Part shown: piece after piece, positions 9,368-17,133 of the stretch
Layout of the letters: each line of letters opens with the position of its first letter
Numbering within the stretch: the stretch's first letter is position 1
From: Salinivirgaceae bacterium
GTDB lineage: Bacteria > Bacteroidota > Bacteroidia > Bacteroidales > SZUA-534
NCBI GenBank assembly: GCA_017527435.1
Contig: JAFXQB010000005.1
Coordinates: forward strand, 62,001 to 126,000
DNA: 64,000 nucleotides
Direction of reading: 5' to 3'
The notes under the pieces: generated by a model
Told to the model about the DNA's origin: nothing
Databases searched by the model: none
Seen by the model: the letters and a program-made list of their open reading frames with translations, nothing else
Made by a program: the position numbers and the translations under genes

Positions 9368-10111
9368 TTATTGTTTGTGTTCTGCTTTCAGGTTAATGAT
9401 TTGCTGTTTCAATGCGGCAATCTCCTCGTCTTTTTTCTTGAGTTCCAATTCGAGGTTGTAATTTTTTTCAGCAACCTCCATATACATTTTAGAAATCTTT
9501 GAAGGTTCTTTTATTGAAGGATTCTTAGGTTTTTCTTGTTCATTAAGTGTAAATTGACCATTTACAACCATAAATTCCTCATTGAAATATTTTGTTATTG
9601 TGAATTGAATACTAAACGCTTCACAAAATTTATTTGTGAAATTATCAGAAAGTGTTCTTGGTGTATGGATAGATAGTGCTAAAGTTGTATAGTTCAATTT
9701 TTTTGCAACGGCCTTTCGTAAAACATTTTTCTCTTTTAATGCATCGAGCTCCATTTTTAACCAGGCCTTTTTGAAATTGGTGAAACTATCATATTTAAAT
9801 TCCTCATCCATCGGTCGGCAATCAGGATATGTTATTGTATTTAATATATTACCCCGTTCAATATAAAATATACCATAACCCTCGTAAGCTTTATTCATCA
9901 CGAAAGTTATTTTATAAGCCTTTACAAATCTGTCAAGAAATGAATCTGACGGCAATCTTCCCAGCGCATTTGACAAAGCCGCACCAGTCATACCTAAATT
10001 TGCGGCAATATCAGTTTTTTTTATTCCCTTATGTAACAACCAGTCAATTTCAAATTCAAACCAAACTTTCTTGAATTGTGTGAAATTATTGACGGTTCTT
10101 GTAATTTCCAT
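9368..10111 (-). CDS. Two-repeat DNA-binding-like protein with C-terminal coiled coil
   Basis: This 247-aa protein contains two copies of one unit. Each begins F(T/K)xFKKxWxxxExD (FTQFKKVWFEFEIDWLLHK near 11, FTNFKKAWLKMELDALKEK near 110) and is followed by a helix-turn-helix-like stretch (KKTDIAANLGMTGAALSNAL near 31, LRKAVAKKLNYTTLALSI near 131). The last 35 residues are a charged coiled coil. I infer a DNA-binding regulator or initiator that may recognise paired sites, perhaps the palindromic ACTTGACA repeats just downstream. No named family is recognised. It is the last gene of the left minus-strand mobilisation cluster, 52 nt after the ATPase gene. Confidence 0.6.
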   Translation of the reverse strand: MEITRTVNNFTQFKKVWFEFEIDWLLHKGIKKTDIAANLGMTGAALSNALGRLPSDSFLDRFVKAYKITFVMNKAYEGYGIFYIERGNILNTITYPDCRPMDEEFKYDSFTNFKKAWLKMELDALKEKNVLRKAVAKKLNYTTLALSIHTPRTLSDNFTNKFCEAFSIQFTITKYFNEEFMVVNGQFTLNEQEKPKNPSIKEPSKISKMYMEVAEKNYNLELELKKKDEEIAALKQQIINLKAEHKQ

Positions 10112-10163
10112 AATACTGTGATTAAGCGTACAACAGCGTTACGACAAAAATAATCAGATTTAA

Positions 10164-11105
10164 CTATTTTAAACGTTTTTTCTTTTCTTGTTTTTTGGGC
10201 TTCAACACAAGACGGATACCTTCGCGTGAAATAGGCATTCCTTTTTGTGCACAAATATCCGATATTTCTTGCAATGTCTTTCCTTCACCTTTTAACTTAA
10301 AAATCAGCTTATTACGTTCTGTGTTATCTGTTATATTTTTTTGTGTGAAAAGATGGTCAGATTCTTTGCCAGTACCTATATTGGTGAATAACAGTATATT
10401 ATTCTTTTTTTCGCGTTTGTAAACCAGGACATTCTTTTCATCATATATAATTTCGTTATTTCTGGCTTTTACCTGTTCTACGTACACGATGTTTTTGCCT
10501 TGCACGCTGGGCATAATGGCAAATGCTGATTTTATGAAATTTAGTAGCGCTTTGGAGCCAGCAAGACTGTCGGGGGTGACAGGGAATGCGTTGTCGCGCT
10601 TTGGCGTGTGGCCGATAAGTATAATGGACAAATCTGGATTATCGTCAACTAACGATTTGTATTCCAATATGAAATGTTTCGCCTTATCATAGTTCGTGGC
10701 GTCATCCAATATAATTGACATATTGTCAATTATGAAATATTTGATTTTCTGTTCATTATGTGCTTTTCTTATTAGGGTTGTAATTTTTTTTGCGTCGAGC
10801 GACAACAGTTCTTTGGTGTTAGGTGCTGCCCGATAAAACAGTTTGCCGAGATAATCTGAAGAAAACCGCTGCATGAATTCCAATTCCGATAATTCGAGGT
10901 CGATATACAAAACAGGTTCCTTTGTTTTTTTAGTGACATCTATAGCCAATTGTACCGCAAATGTTGATTTGCCGATGCCAGCAGGCCCAAAGAAAATGCA
11001 CAGGTCGTTTCCAATCCATAGGGAATTGGAATCCAATGGTTTAAGTCTGTTTTCTGGTTTAATATCTTTCATGTCAATACCTCTTTTTAAGTTGTAGATA
11101 CCCAT
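10164..11105 (-). CDS. RepA/DnaB-like hexameric AAA ATPase (mobilisation module)
   Basis: The 313-aa protein has a RecA-fold core. Walker A GPAGIGKST is at about residues 40-48, LYIDLE at 66-71 and Walker B YFIIDN at 123-128, followed by ILIGHTPKR and SLAGSKALLNFIKSAFAIMP. This is the pattern of RepA-like replicative helicases (AAA_25) common in Bacteroides mobilisable elements. The C-terminus carries an HTH-like segment (LQEISDICAQKGMPISREGIRLVL near 282). A strong GGAGGATA sits before the ATG at 11105, one base after the relaxase gene, so the two are translationally linked. A second ATG (MKDIKPENR) is an alternative start. Confidence 0.75.
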   Translation of the reverse strand: MGIYNLKRGIDMKDIKPENRLKPLDSNSLWIGNDLCIFFGPAGIGKSTFAVQLAIDVTKKTKEPVLYIDLELSELEFMQRFSSDYLGKLFYRAAPNTKELLSLDAKKITTLIRKAHNEQKIKYFIIDNMSIILDDATNYDKAKHFILEYKSLVDDNPDLSIILIGHTPKRDNAFPVTPDSLAGSKALLNFIKSAFAIMPSVQGKNIVYVEQVKARNNEIIYDEKNVLVYKREKKNNILLFTNIGTGKESDHLFTQKNITDNTERNKLIFKLKGEGKTLQEISDICAQKGMPISREGIRLVLKPKKQEKKKRLK

Positions 11106-11106
11106 G

Positions 11107-11868
11107 TTATATCCTCCTTTTTATATTGCGTTCCCTTTCCTCTGTTTTTTTGAAGTGCGGTTCAGGTTGTTGCTTCTCTTTTAATTCATCTTTGTCGGGC
11201 AGATTACGGATTTCCTCGAGAGAACCTTTGGCTAGCGTCCTAGCGTACATATATGTTTCGCCTATTGTCCGCTTATAGGCGAATTTCATATCGAACAAAT
11301 CTTCAATTCGTTGTTTGTATTCTGAGCGGTTAAATCCGTGACTTATAATGCCTTTGCTCGCTTTCTTGTGGTTGGATAAGGGCGAGAGTTTGTGCTTGCC
11401 GTCAGCGGTTTTCCTGCTAACTACAATATGGATGTGAGTATCAATCTTGTCCGAGTTAGGCTGCCTATCTCTATGTATTTTTGCTATCCAAAGTAAGTCT
11501 TCGGAATGTAAGCCAATGCCAAAGTTGTCGGCATAAGCCTCCATTGCGTCTTTTGCGAATACCTGCAGTTTTTCGGCTCTGCTGCCGAAGTCATCACCCA
11601 AATAAGCCAATTCTGAGTCCGATGGTGCCAAAATCAAACAGAAGAATTTGCTGTCCGACTTCATCAGTTTTTGGCGATTGTTATCAATACGATTAACCAT
11701 CACCATCGGATTTTCGATTATGCCGTCTTGGTTAAAAAAAGGCTGTTTCATGCCTTCTTCTATTAATGCGGCATCCTCGTGCATGAGATAATTGATTACG
11801 CCATAACAACTGCCAGTGTTGTTTGACACTTGCGCTTTTTCACTGTGTGCCAGTATTTTAGTGTACAT
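11107..11868 (-). CDS. Relaxase / mobilisation protein (DUF5712-like MobB)
   Basis: This 253-aa protein has the His-rich metal site of relaxases: H132 (WIAKIHRDR) and the H-x-H pair H145/H147 (DTHIHIVVSRK). A conserved N-terminal CYGVINYLMHED block (residues 20-31) is also present. It resembles the DUF5712/MobB-type mobilisation proteins of Bacteroides elements, which nick oriT. The ATG at 11866-11868 is chosen because it overlaps the end of the RHH accessory gene by 11 nt. A longer reading to 11925 would bury 68 nt in that gene. A candidate nucleophilic Tyr cannot be singled out by eye. Confidence 0.7.
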   Translation of the reverse strand: MYTKILAHSEKAQVSNNTGSCYGVINYLMHEDAALIEEGMKQPFFNQDGIIENPMVMVNRIDNNRQKLMKSDSKFFCLILAPSDSELAYLGDDFGSRAEKLQVFAKDAMEAYADNFGIGLHSEDLLWIAKIHRDRQPNSDKIDTHIHIVVSRKTADGKHKLSPLSNHKKASKGIISHGFNRSEYKQRIEDLFDMKFAYKRTIGETYMYARTLAKGSLEEIRNLPDKDELKEKQQPEPHFKKTEERERNIKRRI

Positions 11869-12274
11869 CTGAGAAGAATGCCTTATATTTATCTTCGTTG
11901 TAATTGTCTCCTGGCACGGTGTCATTGTGTAGCCGCCAGATGCCGTTTTTTATGCTTTTATCTTGCGTTGCTAAATAGTTTGCCAATTTCTTGATGTACT
12001 CAGGTATTTTTTGACATTCCAGTATCATCGGGCGCAGAGAGTCCTTTTCGATAGCACGGAACAACTTAATCATTTCTTCATTCCTTTTAGCCAGCCTGTT
12101 TATTGCTTCCGTTGGCGGTTCAGCGTTCACTGGGTCAATGCCGTTTTTTGCGAAATATTCAGCCATGGCTGCTATTATTTCATTTCGTGTTTTGCCATGC
12201 TGCGAAGCAAATTTTGCTATTCTTTCGGCCACTGCCGAATCAATGCAAACTGTAGTTTTTTCAAGTTTATTCAT
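11858..12274 (-). CDS. BfmA/BtgA-family mobilisation accessory protein (RHH)
   Basis: A 138-aa protein starting MNKLEKTTVCIDSAVAERIAKFASQHGKTRNEIIAAMAEYF: a short strand then two helices, the ribbon-helix-helix pattern of BfmA/BtgA. These proteins bind oriT and help the relaxase. The ATG at 12272-12274 is preferred because it places the RHH strand at the N-terminus and leaves the palindrome 12313-12339 and the oriT-like hairpin 12384-12420 as upstream non-coding DNA. It overlaps the relaxase start, so the order is accessory, relaxase, ATPase, two-repeat protein in one operon. Confidence 0.8.
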   Translation of the reverse strand: MNKLEKTTVCIDSAVAERIAKFASQHGKTRNEIIAAMAEYFAKNGIDPVNAEPPTEAINRLAKRNEEMIKLFRAIEKDSLRPMILECQKIPEYIKKLANYLATQDKSIKNGIWRLHNDTVPGDNYNEDKYKAFFSDVH

Positions 12275-12312
12275 TTTATAACTTTTTAGGCTGATTATCA
12301 ATCGTTTATACC

Positions 12313-12339
12313 GCGAGTTATATTGAAAATATAACTCGC
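12313..12339. promoter_or_regulatory. Perfect 12-bp palindrome upstream of the mobilisation operon
   Basis: GCGAGTTATATT and AATATAACTCGC are perfect inverted repeats separated by GAA, 38 bp before the accessory-protein start codon. The position suits autoregulation by the ribbon-helix-helix protein, which binds such symmetric sites as dimers of dimers. That is inference. Confidence 0.65.
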
Positions 12340-12383
12340 TAAAATGCCAAAATCTTGATTTTGTGCATTTTACACCCCGTAGG

Positions 12384-12420
12384 GCAAGCGAGAATGGGGC
12401 CATGCCCAATTCCCGCTTGC
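12384..12420. other. Candidate oriT: 17-bp imperfect inverted repeat
   Basis: The arms GCAAGCGAGAATGGGGC and GCCCAATTCCCGCTTGC pair at 15 of 17 positions across a 3-nt spacer. It lies just upstream of the RHH accessory and relaxase genes, where transfer origins of mobilisable elements usually sit, and is much more GC-rich than its surroundings. The nick site cannot be placed from sequence alone. Confidence 0.6.
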
Positions 12421-12459
12421 TCGCGGAAGGGAGAAAGTGGTAACTTCCTCCCTGGAGTG

Positions 12460-12714
12460 TCAGTCATTTGGTATGACTTTTTGTAGGGCCAATACTTTGT
12501 CGGCATCAAAGGCTAACTTTCTGCCAATCTGGTACATGGCGTCATCAAGAGTGCCTGAATTTTTCAAATTTTGGGCTTTGGGAATAGAAATATTCAACAA
12601 TCCCGCCAGGCCCTTAATTCCGTAAACGAGTCGTGGCCTCATTAATTGCCGCGAATCCATAATTTCTAAAATAACGGACCGCAATTCTTCTTTGTTAACG
12701 AAAAAATGATTCAT
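12460..12714 (-). CDS. DUF3853-family protein, excisionase-like DNA-binding fold
   Basis: This 84-aa protein begins MNHFFVNKEELRSVILEIM. It contains a winged-helix/MerR-like segment GIKGLAGLLNISIPKAQNLKNSG followed by RKLAFDADKVLAL, the arrangement of HTH_17 and excisionase-type proteins. DUF3853 members are common on Bacteroides integrative elements. Directionality factor or regulator are both possible. The start at 12714 is chosen because the upstream codons (12715-12768) are a poly-Phe/Val/Leu translation of an AT-rich leader. About 210 bp of AT-rich sequence without a recognisable gene follows up to 12923. Confidence 0.7.
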   Translation of the reverse strand: MNHFFVNKEELRSVILEIMDSRQLMRPRLVYGIKGLAGLLNISIPKAQNLKNSGTLDDAMYQIGRKLAFDADKVLALQKVIPND

Positions 12715-12923
12715 AAAATTAATTTTTAAAAACTTTACGAAAATAACAAAATTTAACAAAACAAACAATTTTATTCAAAAATATTCTACTTTAATACATT
12801 TTATTTAATTTGACATTGCCACAACGCTGAGAAGCGACTGCTCCGCAAAAAGGCATTGTGCAGAATGACGATGAAGACTTGGAAACGAAAATCAAAATAT
12901 TATTGGGCAAACTAATCGGGTGA

Positions 12924-13067
12924 TTACCAACGACTTGGACAAACATCCTCAAACGGCTCAATGTCTTCCTCATAGATAGTGCCCGTTCCGTCACACAGTA
13001 CGCATCTGCAGGGCTTTCCGCTACGCATATATAGAAGGCCTTCGCCAAGGCACCTGCCACAAGTCAC
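12924..13067 (-). CDS. Small zinc-ribbon protein with two DnaJ-type CxxCxGxG motifs (47 aa)
   Basis: Starting from GTG at 13065-13067, the frame encodes 47 residues with two exact CxxCxGxG motifs, CGRCLGEG (residues 3-10) and CVLCDGTG (22-29), followed by an acidic tail ending EPFEDVCPSRW. Two such motifs can build one zinc site as in the DnaJ central domain. Chance occurrence of both in one short frame is unlikely. It lies 5 nt after the HNH gene on the same strand, so the pair is probably one transcript. The start is not certain; an in-frame TAA lies 8 codons upstream. No clear Shine-Dalgarno is seen, which is normal in this phylum. Confidence 0.6.
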   Translation of the reverse strand: MTCGRCLGEGLLYMRSGKPCRCVLCDGTGTIYEEDIEPFEDVCPSRW

Positions 13068-13072
13068 GAAGG

Positions 13073-13348
13073 CTATTCTGGCTTCTTATGTAGAAAAATC
13101 AAATACTTGTGCTTTTTGTGCCAATGCCAGTGGCATTTGTAACACAATGTTTCAACCAATTCTTGCGGATGATCCCAGGGGGCATTTCCTTTAATATACT
13201 TTTTGTGGTGCACATATAGTTCATTCTCCGATTTCTTCTGGTGGCAGTTTTGGCAGGTGTAATTGTCCCGCTCTAAAATGGTTTTTCTGTACTCTTTCCA
13301 CTCAGGCCTTTTTAGTAATCTTTTGTAGTTAAATTGCTTATTTTCCAT
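13073..13348 (-). CDS. HNH nuclease family protein
   Basis: This 91-aa protein has the full beta-beta-alpha metal layout: CxxC at C32/C35 (YTCQNCHQKK), the HH pair at 47-48 (LYVHHKKYI) and a second CxxC at C69/C72 (LCYKCHWHWH). The spacing matches stand-alone HNH proteins of phages and mobile elements. The start at 13348 follows an AT-rich leader that belongs to the inverted-repeat structure 13355-13506. Possible roles are restriction-like defence or homing; nothing decides between them. Confidence 0.8.
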   Translation of the reverse strand: MENKQFNYKRLLKRPEWKEYRKTILERDNYTCQNCHQKKSENELYVHHKKYIKGNAPWDHPQELVETLCYKCHWHWHKKHKYLIFLHKKPE

Positions 13349-13354
13349 TTTTTA

Positions 13355-13506
13355 GATAATTTTTTTCCCAACCCGAAAACGCTGCCTGCATTTAAGCGAG
13401 CATTAAGGTTTTATTTGGTCGGTTATGGGCTCGCGGTTGTCAAGACGCGGCTTCCGCCGTCTTGACAATAAATGCACGCGGAGTTAGATTGGGAAAAAGA
13501 ATTATC
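13355..13506. repeat. 152-bp imperfect inverted-repeat structure with an internal hairpin
   Basis: The outer arms start GATAATTTTTTTCCCAA at the left and, read from the right, GATAATTCTTTTTCCCAA. Both arms continue to GCATTTA about 40 bp in. Inside, at 13437-13468, TTGTCAAGACGCGG pairs with CCGC-C-GTCTTGACAA (one bulge, 3-nt loop) as a very stable hairpin. The hairpin arms contain the TTGTCAAG core of the end repeats. No target duplication is evident. It could be a MITE-like insertion, a second transfer or replication origin, or a cassette recombination site. Confidence 0.6.
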
Positions 13507-13542
13507 CAGGCTAAACAGAGAGGAAGGATTGTAATACAGTGA

Positions 13543-13633
13543 TTTTGTTTGTTGTATTGTTTGTTTGTTGTATTGTTTGTTTGTTGTATTGTTTGTTTGT
13601 TGTATTGTTTGTTTGTTGTATTGTTTGTTTGTT
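13543..13633 (+). repeat. 16-bp tandem repeat, about 5.5 copies
   Basis: The unit TTGTTTGTTTGTTGTA repeats with period 16; GTTGTA recurs at 13551, 13567, 13583, 13599 and 13615. Copies are virtually identical, so the array is likely to vary in number. A low-complexity translation on the minus strand is not considered a gene. Confidence 0.9.
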
Positions 13634-14160
13634 AAAATTTTGTTGGATTGTAATATTGTTTGCTATTAAAAGGTATTGTTGGAAACAAATAAGAAGAAGC
13701 GTGAAACCATTCACTTTTTCCATTTCCACCATCTTAAAAATCCCCTAAAAAACCTACCTTTACACCGCTGTTGCAACATATTTTGCTGCAGCGCTACATA
13801 CATAAGGCGTCAGACTGATGCTTGTTTTTGGCTTTCTGAAAACTTAGGAACTTTCATAAAGGTGTATCAAAAACAATGCAAAAGATGATGCCACGGGTGT
13901 GATATACATTCCGGGGTGTGCATTGGGGCGTTATGTCCCTGCACGCTTTCTCGGACTATATACACGCAACGTGGGTATCTCTTTGCTTGTCCATACACAA
14001 TGGTTTCCTAAGGCCACAGAAAGCGGATGAGTTAAGGTTCAGATACTCACGTTTTTTGTTTGTAGCCAGTAACATTTGAGCAGCGATGTTCCCGAATCGA
14101 CGGGTTGGAAGTAGTTGAAAATAGCACAAACTGATTGCTCTAATAATCAAGGAAATAAGA
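13634..14160. other. Non-coding stretch before the helicase-nuclease gene
   Basis: I see no convincing gene, tRNA or clear TAnnTTTG promoter in these 527 bp. Base composition shifts from AT-rich (13634-13760) to balanced (13880-14100), which suggests joined pieces of different origin. The helicase promoter must lie near the right end, but no match is good enough to mark. Confidence 0.5.
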
Positions 14161-17022
14161 ATGCTTAATACACACAAAAAAAATATGGGAACGCCAGAAG
14201 AAGAATTCAAAGAATGCGTAAGTAATGCGGACAATTATTTGAAAGAAGCTTATGAATGCTTCGATTCTGCAGACAGAGCACGCAAAGATACTGATAGAGA
14301 TAATTATAATAATGAGGGAGATAAAAAACTCGAACTGTATTGTGAATGGATGGCAAGGGCGAGATATGAGTATTGCAAGGCCCTTGCCAATAAATTTGGG
14401 AAAGAAGAATATAAAGATGATAAAAAACAGGCAGCATATAGCAATCTATGGTATTTCGTAACAACAGAATATGATTTTCTTAATCCTTTAACAAAAGCAT
14501 TTTTGGGTGATATCAAAATGTATAATCTGCAGGAAGTCAAGAAAGAAAAAAGATCATCGAAAAATTTCGAAAAATACTTGATAGATAATGATTTGAATGA
14601 CCAACAAAAGAATGCTATAAAAACCGCATTGGAAGAACCCATAACAATTATTCAAGGACCTCCAGGAACTGGTAAAACAAAAACCATTTTCAACTTGATT
14701 GCATGTATTAAAAAGTTAGGCAGAACTGTAGCAATGGTTTCTTCAAACAATCTTGCGATTAAGGACGTGGAAGAGAAAATTGAGAAATACGAAGATTTGA
14801 ATAATTCTTCTGCTTTTTTAGGTAATAAACATAAGAGAACCGCATTTAATAACAAGTTTCCCGATAGCGAGAAATTCCAACGCGTAAGTAAGAATTATGA
14901 ATATAATGGTAATGTCTATGAATATTGGAAAGAATCGAAGGTCAAGCTAAAGGAAGGTAAAGAAAAAGTCTTTCTTGAAAAATGGCCTATAGTAACAAGT
15001 ACCATTCAGTCTTTAAAATCATTGTTTGTTGATGGTGATTATTCTCGTCGTTACGATTATGTAATTATCGATGAGGCTTCTTTGATAACAATAGATTTAG
15101 GAATACTTGCCATGACCGCTGCCCACCGTCTTGTTATTGTTGGTGATGACAATCAATTGCCGCCTGTTGTGGACTCCAAAATTTTGGATAGCGTTAATCA
15201 AAAGTATGATATCAAAGATGTATTTTCCCTTGACAAACACCAACAAAAGGGGGATACTAGTTTTATGAAAATTTGTGAAGATGTATTTAATAAGATCTCA
15301 GAACTACATAAAGGATGGTTCGATATAAAAAAGATATGCCTAAACCAGCATTATCGTTGCCATCCTGCAATTATAGGTTTCTGCAATGAATATGTATATA
15401 ATAGCCAATTAGATATTATGACAAAAGATGACGGAAATGTTCCTATCAGAGTCCGTTGGTTCGATGGAAATCATTGTGAAAATTATTTATATAGTAAAGA
15501 AGAGCGGGTTAGTAAAGTAAACTACAAACAAATTAGAATTCTAATCGAGGAAGAATTTGACAGCATAATTGAGGACATTAGGAATGGCAAGTCCGTTTGC
15601 ATAATGACACCATTCGTCGGTCAATTGGAAGAATTAAAAAAACAATTGAATGGCAGACTGGATGCGGAATTAAATAGAATTATCAACAACAAGAAATTTA
15701 TAGGCCGTGAAGGTGTGTTATACAAAATTGATGAAAACAGTGAAGTAGTGTTAAACAAAAGGTTAAAGAGTACTATTAATTTGCACTTAGATAAAGAATT
15801 ACTGGAGAAACTGATAAAAGAAACTGTTAGAACGAATTATTCAAAATTAGGCGAAAACGAGTCATTTTTCTTTGATAAAAAGAATCAGCATATTTTTGAA
15901 GAGTCCTTTATAGCCATTTCTGATAATTATAAAACTACAGAAAAAGAAGTCAGCGATGACACAGAGGAGAAAGAATATGATGAAGAATGTGAAGAAAAAG
16001 TCTCATTTGAAATAGATTGTTTGACTATTCATAAGTCACAAGGTTCAGAATATGATGTTGTGTATTTCTTACCTGTAGAAGATAATGAGTGGGAATGGCC
16101 ATGGAGCCAGAAAAAACGGCTTGTAAATGTTGCAGTTTCAAGAGCGAAAGAAAAACTTGTAATTATTACGTCAACCAATTTAATGACAAAAAATACAAAA
16201 GACATTTTGCATGGGGAAAAGATTCAGAATGAAGATAACATGATAAAAAAAGATTCTGGTGATGAGATGTTTGTTCAAAAACTTGTTGATTATGTTTTTA
16301 ATAAATTCAAGCAAAAACAGAACTATCAAGATGATGCCTACGGATTCCACAAATCAAAAATTGTTTCCGTATTTGACCACCCAGTAAAAAGAGAACAAAA
16401 AACAGAATCAGAATCTGATGCTGAAGAGACTATTTTGGAATTGTTGAAAAAACTGAAATTACACTATAAACAACAAGTTGAACTGAGTTTTATGATTAGT
16501 GATAAAGTTCGTGACAAATTGGATTATGATGATTATGCCTATATTTATAATCGTCCCTCATTAAAAAATAATCAGCACAATAAAAGTGCAGCATACGATT
16601 TCGTTATTTATTCTAATAAAGGAAAGAAAAAAACTCTTTTTGCCATAGAAGTAGATGGAGAACAACATCGGGCTGGTTATACCGATGTTGGGAATGAAAA
16701 CAACGATAAAAAGAAAGACAGATATATGAAGCTTAAAAGCTCTCAAAAGAGGAACGAAGAGTACGATAAAAAGAAAAACAGTATTTCATCAAAGGGGAAA
16801 ATGGATATTAAACTTTTAAGATTATCAACAAGTGGTCAAAGGCACACATTGGATGGTGAGGATTATGACGTAGATGTGAAAGATATGGATGGAAAAACAA
16901 GTATAGAAGAAATGATAATCAGAAGATTAGTTGGTGATTTAACGTGTTCCGCGACTTCCACAAAAAAAATAGCATTGTTAAGGTTGGCAATACCACCAAA
17001 ACGGGGAATGATGAATATTTGA
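14161..17022 (+). CDS. SF1 (DNA2/NAM7-like) helicase fused to a C-terminal PD-(D/E)XK-type nuclease
   Basis: The 953-aa protein has a helical N-terminus (residues 1-140) and then SF1B helicase motifs: Walker A GPPGTGKT 166-173, DEAS 304-307, VGDDNQLPPV near 330, LNQHYRCHPAI near 397, TIHKSQGSEYDVV near 622 and VNVAVSRAKEKLVII near 655. The C-terminal domain has AYDFVIYS (D813) and FAIEVDGEQH (E830, D832, H836), the D...ExD pattern of DUF2726/Vsr-like endonucleases. Single-gene helicase-nuclease proteins of this layout are frequent in defence islands. It is alone on the plus strand, with an AbiE pair convergent downstream. The last 25 residues (after VGDL) look unrelated to the domain and may be a junction tail. 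Confidence 0.8.
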   Translation: MLNTHKKNMGTPEEEFKECVSNADNYLKEAYECFDSADRARKDTDRDNYNNEGDKKLELYCEWMARARYEYCKALANKFGKEEYKDDKKQAAYSNLWYFVTTEYDFLNPLTKAFLGDIKMYNLQEVKKEKRSSKNFEKYLIDNDLNDQQKNAIKTALEEPITIIQGPPGTGKTKTIFNLIACIKKLGRTVAMVSSNNLAIKDVEEKIEKYEDLNNSSAFLGNKHKRTAFNNKFPDSEKFQRVSKNYEYNGNVYEYWKESKVKLKEGKEKVFLEKWPIVTSTIQSLKSLFVDGDYSRRYDYVIIDEASLITIDLGILAMTAAHRLVIVGDDNQLPPVVDSKILDSVNQKYDIKDVFSLDKHQQKGDTSFMKICEDVFNKISELHKGWFDIKKICLNQHYRCHPAIIGFCNEYVYNSQLDIMTKDDGNVPIRVRWFDGNHCENYLYSKEERVSKVNYKQIRILIEEEFDSIIEDIRNGKSVCIMTPFVGQLEELKKQLNGRLDAELNRIINNKKFIGREGVLYKIDENSEVVLNKRLKSTINLHLDKELLEKLIKETVRTNYSKLGENESFFFDKKNQHIFEESFIAISDNYKTTEKEVSDDTEEKEYDEECEEKVSFEIDCLTIHKSQGSEYDVVYFLPVEDNEWEWPWSQKKRLVNVAVSRAKEKLVIITSTNLMTKNTKDILHGEKIQNEDNMIKKDSGDEMFVQKLVDYVFNKFKQKQNYQDDAYGFHKSKIVSVFDHPVKREQKTESESDAEETILELLKKLKLHYKQQVELSFMISDKVRDKLDYDDYAYIYNRPSLKNNQHNKSAAYDFVIYSNKGKKKTLFAIEVDGEQHRAGYTDVGNENNDKKKDRYMKLKSSQKRNEEYDKKKNSISSKGKMDIKLLRLSTSGQRHTLDGEDYDVDVKDMDGKTSIEEMIIRRLVGDLTCSATSTKKIALLRLAIPPKRGMMNI

Positions 17023-17133
17023 ATTCAGTCCAATTCCTGATGTCATAGGGCTTTCCCCGCAATATACTCTCTTAAATACTTAAACGGGAACGGGACCACT
17101 GTATTTTGGCGCTTTTAATCGTACCATTTGGAA

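Noticed and set aside
12791-13060. 89-codon minus-strand frame
   Set aside because: It is in a different frame from the zinc-motif gene 12924-13067 and has no domain pattern.
13355-13506. CRISPR or integron attC array
   Set aside because: Only one copy is present and no regular spacers or cas genes occur. GTTAGAT resembles an attC end, but the partner end does not fit RYYYAAC.
13511-13732. Gln/Asn/Thr-rich protein on the minus strand
   Set aside because: It is only the translation of the 16-bp tandem repeat.
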